From Streptomyces sp. NRRL WC-3742 (GTDB taxonomy: Bacteria; Actinomycetota; Actinomycetes; Streptomycetales; Streptomycetaceae), in assembly GCF_000720635.1 (NCBI RefSeq), contig NZ_JOCF01000017.1:30711-94710 (forward strand): 64,000 nucleotides of DNA, written 5' to 3'. Both the position numbers and the translations under genes were made by a program. Shown in pieces: positions 48,806 to 58,066 of the stretch (position 1 is the stretch's first letter; every line of letters begins with the position of its first letter). The notes beneath the pieces are model-generated. The model was not told the DNA's origin, ran no database searches, and worked only from the letters and a program-made list of their open reading frames with translations.

Positions 48806-49252
48806 GTGGCGCGAAGCACAGGAGCGGAGGGCGTGGCCCAGGGCGGAGCGCTGCCGTTCGGGGTGGTCGACGTGGCCGGCCCGTCCATGGTGCCGACCCT
48901 GCGCGAGGGCGACCAGCTGCTGGTCCGCTACGGGGCACCGATCAGGCCCGGGGCCGTGGTGCTCTTCCGGCACCCCCTCCAGCAGGACCTGCTGGTGGTG
49001 AAGCGGGCCGCCGAGCGCCGGGCGAAGGGCTGGTGGCTGCTCTCCGACAACCGCCCGGTGGACAGCGACAGCCGCTCCTACGGCCCGGTGCCGGACGAAC
49101 TGGTCCTCGGCCGGGTGCTGCTGCGACTGCGCCCCTCCCCGGCCTGGCTGGCGCCGGGGCGGCGGCTGGAAAGGCTGCTGCTCGGCCCCCGGCTGGCACG
49201 GCTGCCGGGGCTGGCCCGCCGCCTCGGCGTGTGGGTCGAGGAGACCCCCTAG
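48806..49252 (+). CDS. sodX: SodX, Ni-SOD maturation protease (S26 signal-peptidase-like)
   Basis: 148 residues. Catalytic Ser27 in VAGPSMVPTLREGDQLLVRY and Lys66 in DLLVVKRAAERR form the Ser/Lys dyad of S26 peptidases; LLSDNRPVDSDSRSYGPV is the next conserved box. Unlike true signal peptidases it shows no TM anchor, fitting cytoplasmic removal of the SodN propeptide. Start GTG 48806 after GGAGGAGGAG. Its TAG stop overlaps the TAG of the convergent CGNR gene in a shared CTAG. Confidence 0.93.
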   Translation: MARSTGAEGVAQGGALPFGVVDVAGPSMVPTLREGDQLLVRYGAPIRPGAVVLFRHPLQQDLLVVKRAAERRAKGWWLLSDNRPVDSDSRSYGPVPDELVLGRVLLRLRPSPAWLAPGRRLERLLLGPRLARLPGLARRLGVWVEETP

Positions 49253-49836
49253 GACTGCTCCTGGAGGGCCGCCGCGGCCTCCAGGCGCTTGCGGGCGCGG
49301 TAGGCGGCGACGTTGGCGCGGGTGGCGCAGCGGTCGGAGCAGTAGCGGCGGGAGCGGTTGGTCGAGGTGTCCAGGTAGGCGTTGCGGCAGGGCGCGGCCT
49401 GGCAGATGCCGAGGCGGTCGGCGCCCAGCTCGGTGAGGTGGACGGCCAGGCCCATGCAGGCCACCGCGCTGAAGTGGGCGGTGGCGGTGGGGGAGTTGTC
49501 GGCCAGGTGCAGGTGCCAGCGCGGGCGGCCGGCGTCGTCCAGGACGTCGTGGCCGGAGACCACCGGGCTGACGGGGTACTCCATCAGCAGGCTGTTCAGC
49601 AGGTCGACGGAGCGGACCTCGTCCCCCTCGGCGGCGGCCTCGAAGACGCCGCGCAGCCTGGTGCGCACGGCCCGCAGCCGGGGCACGTCGGACTCGTCGG
49701 CCAGGGCGCCGGCCCGGGAGGAGTCGGAGAAGAGGGCGCGCACCGCGTCCACCGAGGTCAGCGTGTCGGTGCCGCGCTCGGGCTCCTCGGTGTTCACCAG
49801 CCGAACGGCGAGGTCGGCGTACGAGGCCAGCTCCAC
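49249..49836 (-). CDS. ABATE/CGNR zinc-finger protein
   Basis: 195 residues. The N-terminal ABATE-like domain (ELASYADLAVRLVNTEEPER, VPRLRAVRTRLRGVFEAAAE) is followed by a C-terminal CGNR zinc finger (about 145-185; ICQAAPCRNAYLDTSTNRSR then RYCSDRCATRANVAAYRAR). Probably a stress-related DNA-binding protein. ATG 49836. Ends tail-to-tail with sodX. Confidence 0.88.
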   Translation of the reverse strand: MELASYADLAVRLVNTEEPERGTDTLTSVDAVRALFSDSSRAGALADESDVPRLRAVRTRLRGVFEAAAEGDEVRSVDLLNSLLMEYPVSPVVSGHDVLDDAGRPRWHLHLADNSPTATAHFSAVACMGLAVHLTELGADRLGICQAAPCRNAYLDTSTNRSRRYCSDRCATRANVAAYRARKRLEAAAALQEQS

Positions 49837-49947
49837 GGCGGTCCTTCCAGGTATCGGTAACGGGCTGACAGCTTCCAGCCTATTACCTTGAGAGGCAAAA
49901 CGTCGGCGCCCGGCAGGATCCGCCTGCCGGGCGCCGATCGTACGTGC

Positions 49948-50754
49948 TCAGAGCACCTTGGACAGGAAGGCCCTGGTGCGCTCGTGCTGCGGGTTGGTGA
50001 GAACCTCGCGGGGGTTGCCGGACTCGACGACCACGCCGCCGTCCATGAACACCAGCGCGTCGCCGACCTCGCGGGCGAAGCCCATCTCGTGGGTGACGAC
50101 GATCATCGTCATCCCCTCCTCGGCGAGACCGCGCATGACGTCCAGCACCTCGCCGACCAGCTCCGGGTCGAGCGCCGAGGTGGGCTCGTCGAAGAGCATC
50201 AGCTTGGGCTTCATGGCCAGCGCCCGGGCGATCGCCACGCGCTGCTGCTGGCCGCCGGAGAGCTGGGAGGGGTAGCTCTTCGCCTTGTCGGCGAGCCCGA
50301 CCCGCTCCAGCAGGGCCATGCCGCGCTCGCGGGCCTCGGCCTTGCTCTCCTTCTTGACCTGGACCGGGGCCTCCATGACGTTCTCGACGGCCGTCATGTG
50401 GGGGAACAGGTTGAAGCGCTGGAACACCATGCCGATGTCACGCCGCTTGAGGGCGACCTCGCGGTCGCGCAGCTCGTGGAGCCGGTCGCCCTTCTGCCGG
50501 TAGCCGACGAGTTCGCCGTCCACCCACAGCCGGCCGCCGTTTATCTTCTCGAGGTGGTTGATGCACCGCAGGAAGGTCGACTTGCCGGAGCCGGACGGCC
50601 CGACCAGGCAGAACACCTCGCTCTGCTTGACCTCCAGGTCGATGCCCTTGAGCACCTCGACCAGGCCGTACGACTTGTGCACGCCCTCGGCCCTGACCAT
50701 CGGCCGGGTGGCGGCCGGTGCGGCGTCCGCAGGGGTCTTGGTCAGATCGGTCAT
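49948..50754 (-). CDS. Polar amino acid ABC transporter ATP-binding protein
   Basis: 268-residue GlnQ-type ATPase: Walker [21 protein letters not shown]-loop [18 protein letters not shown], signature [17 protein letters not shown], Walker [17 protein letters not shown], His in [14 protein letters not shown]. Its ATG overlaps the permease stop by four bases (ATGA). Third gene of a binding protein-permease-ATPase operon read leftwards. Confidence 0.93.
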   Translation of the reverse strand: MTDLTKTPADAAPAATRPMVRAEGVHKSYGLVEVLKGIDLEVKQSEVFCLVGPSGSGKSTFLRCINHLEKINGGRLWVDGELVGYRQKGDRLHELRDREVALKRRDIGMVFQRFNLFPHMTAVENVMEAPVQVKKESKAEARERGMALLERVGLADKAKSYPSQLSGGQQQRVAIARALAMKPKLMLFDEPTSALDPELVGEVLDVMRGLAEEGMTMIVVTHEMGFAREVGDALVFMDGGVVVESGNPREVLTNPQHERTRAFLSKVL

Positions 50755-51722
50755 ACGTGACCACCTCCCTCGAGCCCCGGGACGACGTCGTGCTCCTTCG
50801 GGGCCGGCTTTCCGCCGAACAGCCTGCGCACCCGCTGAAGCGGTGTCGGCGGCAGCGTTCGGTTCGCACCACGAGCGTAGTGCCGCTCGATGTAGTACTG
50901 CCCCACGGTGAGGATCGAGGTCATGATCAGGTAGTAGATGCTGACCGCGACCAGCACCGGGATGGTCTGGAAGGTGCGCGAGTAGATGTCGTGGCCGGCC
51001 GTGAACAGCTCGGTCAGCGAGATGACCTGGACCAGCGAGGTGGTCTTCAGCATCGAGATGGTCTCGTTGCCGGTTGGCGGGATGATCACCCGCATCGCCT
51101 GCGGCAGGACGATCCGGCGCAGCGTCGCCGCCCGGCTCATGCCCAGCGCGTGCGCGGCCTCGCTCTGGCCCTCGTCGACCGACTGGATGCCGCCGCGGAC
51201 GATCTCCGCCATGTACGCGGCCTCGTTGAGGCCGAGGCCGAGGAGCGCGGCGGTGAAGGTCGGGATGAGGGTGTTGGTGTTCTCGGACCAGAACGACGGG
51301 CCGAACGGGATGCCGACCGAGAGGTTCTGCCAGAGCGAGCCCAGGGTGTTCCAGAACACGAGCTGGACCAGCACGGGGGTGCCGCGGAACACCCAGATGT
51401 AGAACCAGGCCGTCCCGGACAGCAGCGGGTTCGGGGAGAGCCGCATGATCGCCAGGAGCACACCGCCGACCACGCCCATGAGCATGGCGAACAGGGTGAG
51501 TTCGAGGGTCGTGCCGATGCCGGAGATGATCGTGTCGTCCTGCATCGTGTCGCGGACGACGTCCCACTTGAACGCGGGGTTGTAGATCAGGGCGTGGAGC
51601 AGCATCGCCGCGAGGACGAGGACGACGAGGGCTCCGGCCCAGCGTCCGGGGTGGCGGACCGGGACGGCCTTGATGGGCTCAGGCCGTCCCGGCTTCGCCA
51701 GCCCCTGGTCTGAAGAATTCAC
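50751..51722 (-). CDS. Polar amino acid ABC transporter permease
   Basis: 323-residue HisM/GlnP-type permease with an N-terminal cytoplasmic stretch and about five or six TM helices. Conserved parts: [34 protein letters not shown], and the EAA loop [20 protein letters not shown] followed by [18 protein letters not shown] single permease gene implies a homodimer. The tail is unusually long ([14 protein letters not shown]). Confidence 0.92.
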   Translation of the reverse strand: MNSSDQGLAKPGRPEPIKAVPVRHPGRWAGALVVLVLAAMLLHALIYNPAFKWDVVRDTMQDDTIISGIGTTLELTLFAMLMGVVGGVLLAIMRLSPNPLLSGTAWFYIWVFRGTPVLVQLVFWNTLGSLWQNLSVGIPFGPSFWSENTNTLIPTFTAALLGLGLNEAAYMAEIVRGGIQSVDEGQSEAAHALGMSRAATLRRIVLPQAMRVIIPPTGNETISMLKTTSLVQVISLTELFTAGHDIYSRTFQTIPVLVAVSIYYLIMTSILTVGQYYIERHYARGANRTLPPTPLQRVRRLFGGKPAPKEHDVVPGLEGGGHV

Positions 51723-51759
51723 AGTTGAGTGGCCTCAGGGGGTGTGGTGGTGCGGAGGG

Positions 51760-52695
51760 TCAGCTCTTGGCGGCGTTGACTTCGGACTTGTCGATCGCGC
51801 CGGCCTCGACGCCCCACTTCGCCAGGATCTGCTTGTAGGTGCCGTCGGCGATCAGCGACTGGACGGCGCCCTGAACGGCCTTGGTGAGCGGCGAGTTCTT
51901 GTCCAGGACGACGCCGTAGGGGGCGCTGTCGTAGGTGTCGCCGACCTTCTCGAGCTGGCCGTTGGTCTGCTTGAGGGCGTAGTCGATCACCGGCGAGTCG
52001 GCCATCATGGCCTGGTCGCGGCCGGCGAACAGGGCCTGGGTGACGTCCGTCTGCAGCGGGAACTTGTCGCCGTCGTTCGGGATGGTCGGCTTGCCGGCCT
52101 TGGTGCAGTCCGGGTTGCGCTTGTCCTTGATCTCGTCGGCCTGGGTGGTGCCGGTCTGGACGGCGACCTTCTTGCCGCAGAGGTCCTTGGGGTCGATCTT
52201 GTCCGGGTTGCCCTTCTTCACCGCGATGGCCGAGCCGGCGGTGAAGTAGGTGACCATGTCGACGGTCGCCTCGCGCTCCTTGGTGTCGGTGAAGGAGCTC
52301 ATGCCGACCTGGTACTTCTTCGCCGAGATGCCCGGGATGATCGAGGTGAAGTCGGCGTTCTGGACGTCGGCGGTCAGGCCCAGCTTCTTGGCGATGGCGT
52401 CGGCCAGGTCGACGTCCATGCCGACGATGTTGCCCTTCTCGTCCTTGAACTCGTTGGGCGCGTACGAGGCGTCGGCGGCGACCACGAGCTTGCCCGCGGA
52501 CTTGACGTCGGCCGGGACGAGGTCGGCCAGCTTCGGGTCGGCCGTCACGGCCCCGACCGTGGCGCTCGGGTTGGTGCCCGCGCCGGCGGTCGTACCGGAG
52601 GAGGACTTGCTGCTGCCGCAGCCGGTCAGGACGAGGGAGACGGAGGCGGCAACCGCGCAGGTGGCGAGGAGCCGGGTGCGGGTACGGGCGGTCAT
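51760..52695 (-). CDS. Polar amino acid ABC transporter substrate-binding lipoprotein
   Basis: 311-residue class SBP_bac_3 protein with lipobox LTGC. Ligand-cleft sequences include LVVAADASYAPNEFKDEKGN, VGMDVDLADAIAKKLGL, VQNADFTSIIPGISAKKYQV and KWGVEAGAIDKSEVNA. Amino-acid specificity is unknown. Start ATG 52695 (MTARTRTRLLATC) with GGAGGAG; the frame up to 52776 is not needed. First gene of the operon, after a long upstream region. Confidence 0.92.
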   Translation of the reverse strand: MTARTRTRLLATCAVAASVSLVLTGCGSSKSSSGTTAGAGTNPSATVGAVTADPKLADLVPADVKSAGKLVVAADASYAPNEFKDEKGNIVGMDVDLADAIAKKLGLTADVQNADFTSIIPGISAKKYQVGMSSFTDTKEREATVDMVTYFTAGSAIAVKKGNPDKIDPKDLCGKKVAVQTGTTQADEIKDKRNPDCTKAGKPTIPNDGDKFPLQTDVTQALFAGRDQAMMADSPVIDYALKQTNGQLEKVGDTYDSAPYGVVLDKNSPLTKAVQGAVQSLIADGTYKQILAKWGVEAGAIDKSEVNAAKS

Positions 52696-53510
52696 GAGGG
52701 GGATCTCCTCCTGGGGAGAGAAGCAGTGCCTGGGCGCGGGGGCGCGCAGGGGGCTTGCGGGTACTGCGTCCGCCACCCTCCGCCGAGGTGGACGTTGACG
52801 GAACCGCCTCGACCAGTGGTCGGCTCGATCCGAGATGGGGGGAATCCTGCCATCTGAGGACGGTCAGGTGGCCCTTATTCAGATCAAAATCGGATAACGA
52901 GGGCGGATACTGTCCGCTATTCGGACCAATATCGTGAACCTGTCACCCTCCGTATAAGTATGCAGACCTCTCCGGTCTCGGCCCGGAGGCCCGCCGGAGG
53001 CTTCCGGAGGCCGCCCGCCCTGCCGGGGCGGGGGGTGGGTGTGCCAGAATTCGGTACCCGGGTGACCCCCGGACGCTCGAACCGGACCGACGAGCCCCGA
53101 CAGGCTCGGGGTGCCCGGGAACGGAAGTCATCACGAGGCTCCGTATCCATGGCACCGGCTCCCTCCAGGTCCGCGTTCACTCCCGCGGGTAAGTGCGTGT
53201 TCCCACCTTGCCGCCGCCGGAGCCCCGGCGCCTCGCCGCAGGGCCCCTGTGACGCGACGGCACGGCGATGAACAGTGCGCGACGAGGACGAAAAGGCATA
53301 GGTGCGATGCCTTCGTCCGACCTACGCTCGCCCCGGAAGCACTCATCAGTCCAACAGACCCCATAACCCTCATCCGAGGGCGCCGCCCGGCGGCTGCGCC
53401 CCGACCCCGCCCCCGGGTACCGCTTTCGCGTACCCGGTTTCCGGTTTCCCGGACGGGTCGCCCAGTCCGTCGGCCGCGCACCTCGCCAGATCAATGACGA
53501 AGAGGTCATC
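52696..53510. other. Long non-coding region between the amino-acid transporter and malic enzyme
   Basis: 815 bp without a convincing gene. The A/T-rich part (52870-52970) probably holds the transporter promoter; GCGGA-TACTG-TCCGC at 52903-52917 is a possible operator there, and TATAAG/TATGCA sequences lie near 52955-52965. From 53000 to 53490 several overlapping frames exist on both strands, but codon bias is poor and none resembles a protein family. The malic enzyme promoter must lie near the 3' end. Confidence 0.5.
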
Positions 53511-54707
53511 GTGGCAGCGGAGATCATCCACAGCAGCACCCAGGACACCGACGATCCGGTCGACGCCGTGTTCGCGCTTCACCGCGGCGGCAAGATGGAG
53601 ATCCGGTCGACCGTCCCGGTGCGCGACGCGGACGACCTGTCCCTCGCCTACACCCCCGGTGTCGCCCGGGTCTGCACGGCCATCGCCGAGCAGCCGGAGC
53701 TGGTCAACGACTACACCTGGAAGTCCAACGTCGTCGCGGTGGTCACCGACGGCACCGCCGTGCTGGGCCTGGGTGACATCGGTCCCGAAGCCTCGCTGCC
53801 CGTGATGGAGGGCAAGGCCATCCTGTTCAAGCAGTTCGGCGGCGTGGACGCGGTGCCGATCGCGCTGGCCTGCACCGGGGTCGACGAGATCGTCGAGACC
53901 GTGGTGCGGATGGCGCCCTCCTTCGGCGGCGTCAACCTGGAGGACATCTCCGCGCCGCGCTGCTTCGAGATCGAGCGCCGGCTCCAGGAGGCCCTGGACA
54001 TCCCGATCTTCCACGACGACCAGCACGGCACCGCGATCGTCACCACCGCCGCCCTGTGGAACGCGGCCAAGGTGACCGGCCGCGAGATCGGCTCGCTGCG
54101 GGCCGTCATCTCCGGCGCCGGCGCGGCCGGCATCGCCATCGCCAAGATGCTGGTGGCCGCCGGGATCGGCGACGTCGCGGTGTGCGACCGCAAGGGCGTG
54201 GTGTACGACGGCCGCGGCGACCTGACCGACGTCAAGGCCGAGATCGCCGCGCGGACCAACCGCACGGGCCTCAAGGGCAGCCTGGCCGAGGCGCTGAAGG
54301 GCGCCGACGTCTTCATCGGCGTCTCCGGCGGCACCGTCCCGGAGGAGGCCGTGGCGACCATGGCCGAGGGCGCGTTCATCTTCGCGATGGCCAACCCCAA
54401 CCCGGAGATCCACCCCGAGGTCGCGCACAGGTACGCGGCGGTCGTCGCCACCGGGCGCAGCGACTTCCCGAACCAGATCAACAACGTGCTGGCCTTCCCC
54501 GGCATCTTCGCGGGCGCCCTCCAGGTGCGGGCCTCCCGGATCACCGAGGGCATGAAGCTGGCCGCCGCCAAGGCGCTGGCCGGCGTGGTGGCCGACGAGC
54601 TGACCCCGCAGAAGGTCATCCCCTCGCCCTTCGACGAGCGGGTCGCCCCGGCGGTGACCAAGGCCGTCGCCGAGGCCGCCCGCGCGGAGGGCGTCGCCCG
54701 GGCGTAA
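53511..54707 (+). CDS. NAD(P)-dependent malic enzyme
   Basis: 398-residue bacterial malic enzyme converting malate to pyruvate and CO2 with NAD(P)H production. It has [36 protein letters not shown], the metal/active-site stretch [31 protein letters not shown], the Rossmann [13 protein letters not shown], and [12 protein letters not shown]. No C-terminal phosphotransacetylase domain. Start GTG 53511 after GAAGAGG. It can feed NADPH to lipid and storage metabolism. Cofactor choice cannot be fixed here. Confidence 0.95.
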   Translation: MAAEIIHSSTQDTDDPVDAVFALHRGGKMEIRSTVPVRDADDLSLAYTPGVARVCTAIAEQPELVNDYTWKSNVVAVVTDGTAVLGLGDIGPEASLPVMEGKAILFKQFGGVDAVPIALACTGVDEIVETVVRMAPSFGGVNLEDISAPRCFEIERRLQEALDIPIFHDDQHGTAIVTTAALWNAAKVTGREIGSLRAVISGAGAAGIAIAKMLVAAGIGDVAVCDRKGVVYDGRGDLTDVKAEIAARTNRTGLKGSLAEALKGADVFIGVSGGTVPEEAVATMAEGAFIFAMANPNPEIHPEVAHRYAAVVATGRSDFPNQINNVLAFPGIFAGALQVRASRITEGMKLAAAKALAGVVADELTPQKVIPSPFDERVAPAVTKAVAEAARAEGVARA

Positions 54708-54821
54708 GGGCTTCGACCCGTCTGGGCCGTGCCTTCCTGAGCCGTGCCTTCCGAGGCCGGGACACGCGTCACATGTTCGCGTGCTTCCCGGCCTCGGCCG
54801 TGCCGGGCTAACGTCCTGGGC

Positions 54822-55784
54822 ATGTTCGCCGCCTACGCCGCACGCATCGACGCCGACGATCCGCTGAGCGGGCTGGAGCTCGGGGAGTTGCCCGAGCCGC
54901 AGGCCCGTCCGGGCTGGAGCGTGGTCACCGTCCGGGCCGCCAGCCTCAACCACCACGACCTCTGGTCGCTGCGCGGGGTCGGTCTGCCCGCCGAGCGGCT
55001 GCCGATGATCCTCGGCTGCGACGCCGCCGGGATCGACGAGGACGGCAACGAGGTCGTCATCCACTCCGTGATCGGCCAGAGCGGCCACGGGGTGGGACCG
55101 GCCGAGCCCCGCTCCATCCTGACCGAGCGCTACCAGGGCACCTTCGCCCAGAAGGTGGCCGTGCCCACCTGGAACCTGCTGCCCAAGCCCGCCGAGCTGA
55201 GCTTCGAGCAGGCCGCCTGCCTGCCCACCGCCTGGCTGACGGCTTACCGGATGCTGTTCACCAACGCCGGGGTCAAGCCCGGCGACACCGTGCTGGTGCA
55301 GGGCGCCGGCGGCGGGGTGTCGACCGCGCTGGTCGTCCTCGGCAAGGCGGCGGGCCTGCGGGTCTGGGTCACCGGACGGGACGGCGCCAAGCGGGAGCGG
55401 GCCCTGGGGCTCGGCGCCGACGCGGTGTTCGAGAGCGGCGCCCGGCTGCCCGAGCGGGTGGACGCGGTGATGGAGACCGTCGGCGCCGCGACCTGGTCGC
55501 ACTCGGTGAAGTCGCTGCGCCCGGGCGGCACGATCGTCATCTCGGGTGCCACCTCCGGCGCCAACCCGAGCGCCACCGAGCTGAACCGGATCTTCTTCCT
55601 GGAGCTCAAGGTGGTCGGCTCGACGATGGGCTCCAAGGAGGAGCTGGCCGGGCTGCTCTCCCTGTGCGCCACCTCCGGGGTGCGGCCGGTGATCGACAGC
55701 GTGCTGCCGCTGGCCGGGGCCCGGGACGGCTTCGCCCGGCTCGCCGCCGGGGACCTCTTCGGCAAGATCGTGCTGAACCCCTGA
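54822..55784 (+). CDS. Zinc-binding-type MDR dehydrogenase / quinone oxidoreductase
   Basis: 320-residue medium-chain dehydrogenase. The N-terminal GroES-like part reads VVTVRAASLNHHDLWSLRGV and LGCDAAGIDEDGNEV, and the Rossmann part TVLVQGAGGGVSTALVVLGK. The catalytic and structural zinc Cys sets are absent, so it is probably a zinc-free quinone-reductase-like member. Substrate unknown. ATG 54822 (MFAAYAARID) lies 114 bp after the malic enzyme stop; co-transcription is possible. Confidence 0.88.
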   Translation: MFAAYAARIDADDPLSGLELGELPEPQARPGWSVVTVRAASLNHHDLWSLRGVGLPAERLPMILGCDAAGIDEDGNEVVIHSVIGQSGHGVGPAEPRSILTERYQGTFAQKVAVPTWNLLPKPAELSFEQAACLPTAWLTAYRMLFTNAGVKPGDTVLVQGAGGGVSTALVVLGKAAGLRVWVTGRDGAKRERALGLGADAVFESGARLPERVDAVMETVGAATWSHSVKSLRPGGTIVISGATSGANPSATELNRIFFLELKVVGSTMGSKEELAGLLSLCATSGVRPVIDSVLPLAGARDGFARLAAGDLFGKIVLNP

Positions 55785-55800
55785 GTGCAGGAACGTGAAA

Positions 55801-55838
55801 GACGGTCCGGTGCCTCCCCCCGGAGGCACCGGACCGTC
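55801..55838. terminator. Bidirectional terminator between MDR and PadR genes
   Basis: 17-bp perfect stem GACGGTCCGGTGCCTCC (55801-55817) with 55822-55838, CCCC loop. Confidence 0.88.
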
Positions 55839-55852
55839 CGTCCGTACGGTCG

Positions 55853-55884
55853 CCCGTCAGCCCGTCAGCCCGTCAGCCCGTCAG
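55853..55884. repeat. 8-bp tandem repeat at the PadR gene end
   Basis: Four perfect CCCGTCAG units in tandem, then a variant CCCAGCAG. The minus-strand stop codon of the PadR gene (TCA at 55881-55883) is in the last perfect unit, so copy-number change would not affect the protein. Confidence 0.85.
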
Positions 55885-56969
55885 CCCAGCAGTCGTCGCA
55901 GCCGCTCGCCGGCCGTGCCCAGCACCGTGCGGGCCCGGGCCAGGCGGTCGGCGTCGACCCCGCCGTCGCGGGCCGCGTCGCGGACCTGGTCGCGGAAGCG
56001 GTCGAGCAGCCGCTCCAGCTCGCGGGCCGGGTCCCCGGCGGGGTCGGTGTGCGCCCAGGCCGGCAGGTCGGCGGGCTCGGCGGTCTCCTCGACCGGCTCG
56101 TCCGGCTTGTCCAGGTCGACCCGGGTGACGGTGATCCGCTCGCCCGAGGGCGGGGACGGCGGGCTCGGCGGCGAGGACGGCGAGGACGGCGAGGGCTGGT
56201 CGCCTGCCGGGTGGCCCCAGCGGGCCGCGTCGGCCAGCCCGGCCAGGCCCTTGGTCAGCTCGGACAGGCCCTCGGCCAGCCCCGTCGGCCAGTCGCCCTT
56301 GGCGGCGTGCTCGCGCACCTGCTGCTCGACCCGGCGCTTGATCCGCAGCGCCTCCTGCTGCGCTGCCGTGCGCGAAGCCTTGGCCTCCTCGCGCAGCCGG
56401 CGGGCCTCCTCCTCGGCGGCCTTCGCCTTGGCCTTGGCGGCCTTCTCCTGCTCGCGGGCCCGCTTGGCCTGCTCCTTGGCCTGCTGCTTGAACTGGGCGA
56501 ACTCCTCCTTGGCGCGCTGCCAGGACTCGTTGTCGCCCCAGGGGCCGGACCACGGGTCGCCGCCCTCGGAGCGCTCGGGCTTCGGCGCCTGGCCGGCGGC
56601 CCGCCACAGCTCCTCGCGCAGGTTCTTGGCGCTGTCCTTGACGTCCTCGCGGATCGCCCCGGCCAGCTGCGCCACCGAGTCGTGGATCTCCCGCTCCAGC
56701 TCTTCCAACTCGCCCTCCCGGGCTTCGAGTTCGGCCTGCCCGGCGTCGGTGAGCCGGTACACCTTGCGGCCGCCCTCGGTGCTGTGGCTGACGAGTCCCT
56801 CCTGTTCCAGCTTGGCCAGGCGCGGGTAGACCGTGCCGGCGGAGGGCGCGTACAGGCCCTGGAAGCGCTCCTCCAGCAGGCGGATCACCTCGTAGCCGTG
56901 CCGGGGGGACTCGTCGAGGAGCTTGAGCAGGTAGAGCCGGAGCCGGCCGTGGCCGAAGACGGGGGTCAT
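55881..56969 (-). CDS. PadR family regulator with long coiled-coil C-terminus
   Basis: 362 residues. The N-terminal PadR winged helix reads FGHGRLRLYLLKLLDESPRH, IRLLEERFQGLYAPSAGTVY, then LEQEGLVSHSTEGGRKVYRL. A highly charged coiled coil (about 155-220, KAAKAKAKAAEEEARRLREE), a Ser/Pro-rich linker and a helical tail follow. It is about twice the length of ordinary PadR proteins. It is encoded 1 bp after the DUF4097 gene, with its ribosome site AAGGAGG inside that gene. It probably represses the pair through the palindromes upstream of the DUF4097 gene. Confidence 0.9.
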   Translation of the reverse strand: MTPVFGHGRLRLYLLKLLDESPRHGYEVIRLLEERFQGLYAPSAGTVYPRLAKLEQEGLVSHSTEGGRKVYRLTDAGQAELEAREGELEELEREIHDSVAQLAGAIREDVKDSAKNLREELWRAAGQAPKPERSEGGDPWSGPWGDNESWQRAKEEFAQFKQQAKEQAKRAREQEKAAKAKAKAAEEEARRLREEAKASRTAAQQEALRIKRRVEQQVREHAAKGDWPTGLAEGLSELTKGLAGLADAARWGHPAGDQPSPSSPSSPPSPPSPPSGERITVTRVDLDKPDEPVEETAEPADLPAWAHTDPAGDPARELERLLDRFRDQVRDAARDGGVDADRLARARTVLGTAGERLRRLLG

Positions 56970-56970
56970 C

Positions 56971-57885
56971 TCACGCCTCCTTGGTGAAGTCGGGGCCGGC
57001 CGGCTTGTCGAGGTTCGGGCCGGGGAGCTCGCGGACCGGGGCCTCCTCCTCGCTCTCGGGGCGGCGCAGGACCGTCACGGCGCCGGAGACGGTGGTGACG
57101 TTGAGGCTGCCGCGGCCCTCGCCGAGCTGGCCGGACAGGCGCTTGGCGCCCCAGTTGCCGGCGATCTTGAGCTGCTCGAAGGTGCTGGTGATGTCGCCGC
57201 TGGTGGAGCCGGCCTCGACCTTGGCGTCGGCCAGGGAGGGGATGCGGATGGCGACCGCGCCGCTGACGGTGGTGACCTTGACGTCCGTCTCGGCCGCGAC
57301 GTCGAGGTCCAGGGTGACGGCGCCGGTCACCGAGTTCACCTGGACGCGGTCGGCGGTGCCGGCGACCACGGTCAGCCGGCCGGAGGCGGTGTTGACCTTG
57401 AGCTGGCCGGCCACCGACTGGGCGTCCACGTCGCCGCTGACGGTGTTGGCGTCCGTCCTGCCGGTCAGGCCGACCAGGGTGGCGTCGCCGCTGAGGCTCT
57501 GCACCGAGACGTGCTCCGCGACCCCGGAGACGGTGGTGCCGGCGGAGACGGTGCCGACCCTGACCTCGGTGGAGGCCGGGACGGTGACGGTGACGCCGAC
57601 GACCCGCTTGTTGCGCAGGGCGGAGAACCAGGTCTTGACCGAGTCCATCGACTTGAGGACGTTGCCGAAGTCCCCCCAGCTGTTGAGGTCCTTGTACGTC
57701 ACGGTGAGCACGCCGTCCACCAGCGTCACGTGCAGCGGCTCGCCGCGCAGTTCGGTGACCTCCAGACGCGCCGGGCCCTCGGCGGCCACGACGTTGACCG
57801 TGCCGTCGATGACGCGCACGTGCAGCGCCCGGATCGCCTCGTCGACGGTGATCCTCTCGGGCCCCTCGACCGTCCACTGGTTCAT
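56971..57885 (-). CDS. DUF4097 beta-strand-repeat protein
   Basis: 304 residues almost entirely of short repeated beta strands, e.g. VQSLSGDATLVGLTG, ANTVSGDVDAQSVAGQLKVN, VNSVTGAVTLDLDV and VTTVSGAVAIRIP. These predict a right-handed beta-helix-like adhesin or scaffold fold (DUF4097). No signal peptide, so probably cytoplasmic. First gene of a two-gene unit with the PadR gene. ATG 57885 (MNQWTVEGPERITVDEAIRA). Function unknown; PadR-DUF4097 pairing is common in actinobacteria. Confidence 0.87.
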   Translation of the reverse strand: MNQWTVEGPERITVDEAIRALHVRVIDGTVNVVAAEGPARLEVTELRGEPLHVTLVDGVLTVTYKDLNSWGDFGNVLKSMDSVKTWFSALRNKRVVGVTVTVPASTEVRVGTVSAGTTVSGVAEHVSVQSLSGDATLVGLTGRTDANTVSGDVDAQSVAGQLKVNTASGRLTVVAGTADRVQVNSVTGAVTLDLDVAAETDVKVTTVSGAVAIRIPSLADAKVEAGSTSGDITSTFEQLKIAGNWGAKRLSGQLGEGRGSLNVTTVSGAVTVLRRPESEEEAPVRELPGPNLDKPAGPDFTKEA

Positions 57886-57908
57886 CTCTGCCGCCTCCCG
57901 TCCCGGAT

Positions 57909-57948
57909 CGCGATGTATCGCGTTCTCTTCCAAAGACGATATATCGCG
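57909..57948. promoter_or_regulatory. PadR-type double palindrome upstream of the DUF4097-padR operon
   Basis: CGCGATGTATCGCG (57909-57922) and CGATATATCG (57937-57946, followed by CG) share the CGATRTATCG core, 26 bp centre to centre, 24 bp upstream of the DUF4097 start. Strikingly A/T-rich for the genome. Likely autoregulatory operator. Confidence 0.75.
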
Positions 57949-58015
57949 TGCCGGGAAAAGCAAGTGGTTCCGCCCCCGAGACCGTCCCGGACGCGACCCC
58001 TACGGGAGAACGCGA

Positions 58016-58047
58016 GGGCCCCCGGAGGCGGTTGCCTCCGGGGGCCC
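58016..58047. terminator. Hairpin terminator after the small conserved gene
   Basis: 14-bp perfect stem GGGCCCCCGGAGGC (58016-58029) with 58034-58047, GGTT loop, 20 bp beyond the stop of the small minus-strand gene. Confidence 0.85.
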
Positions 58048-58066
58048 TCATCGGCGTGCCCTCAGG

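Noticed and set aside
52917..53548. Several overlapping small frames on both strands
   Set aside because: No conserved motifs, no ribosome sites and third-position bias weaker than in real genes.
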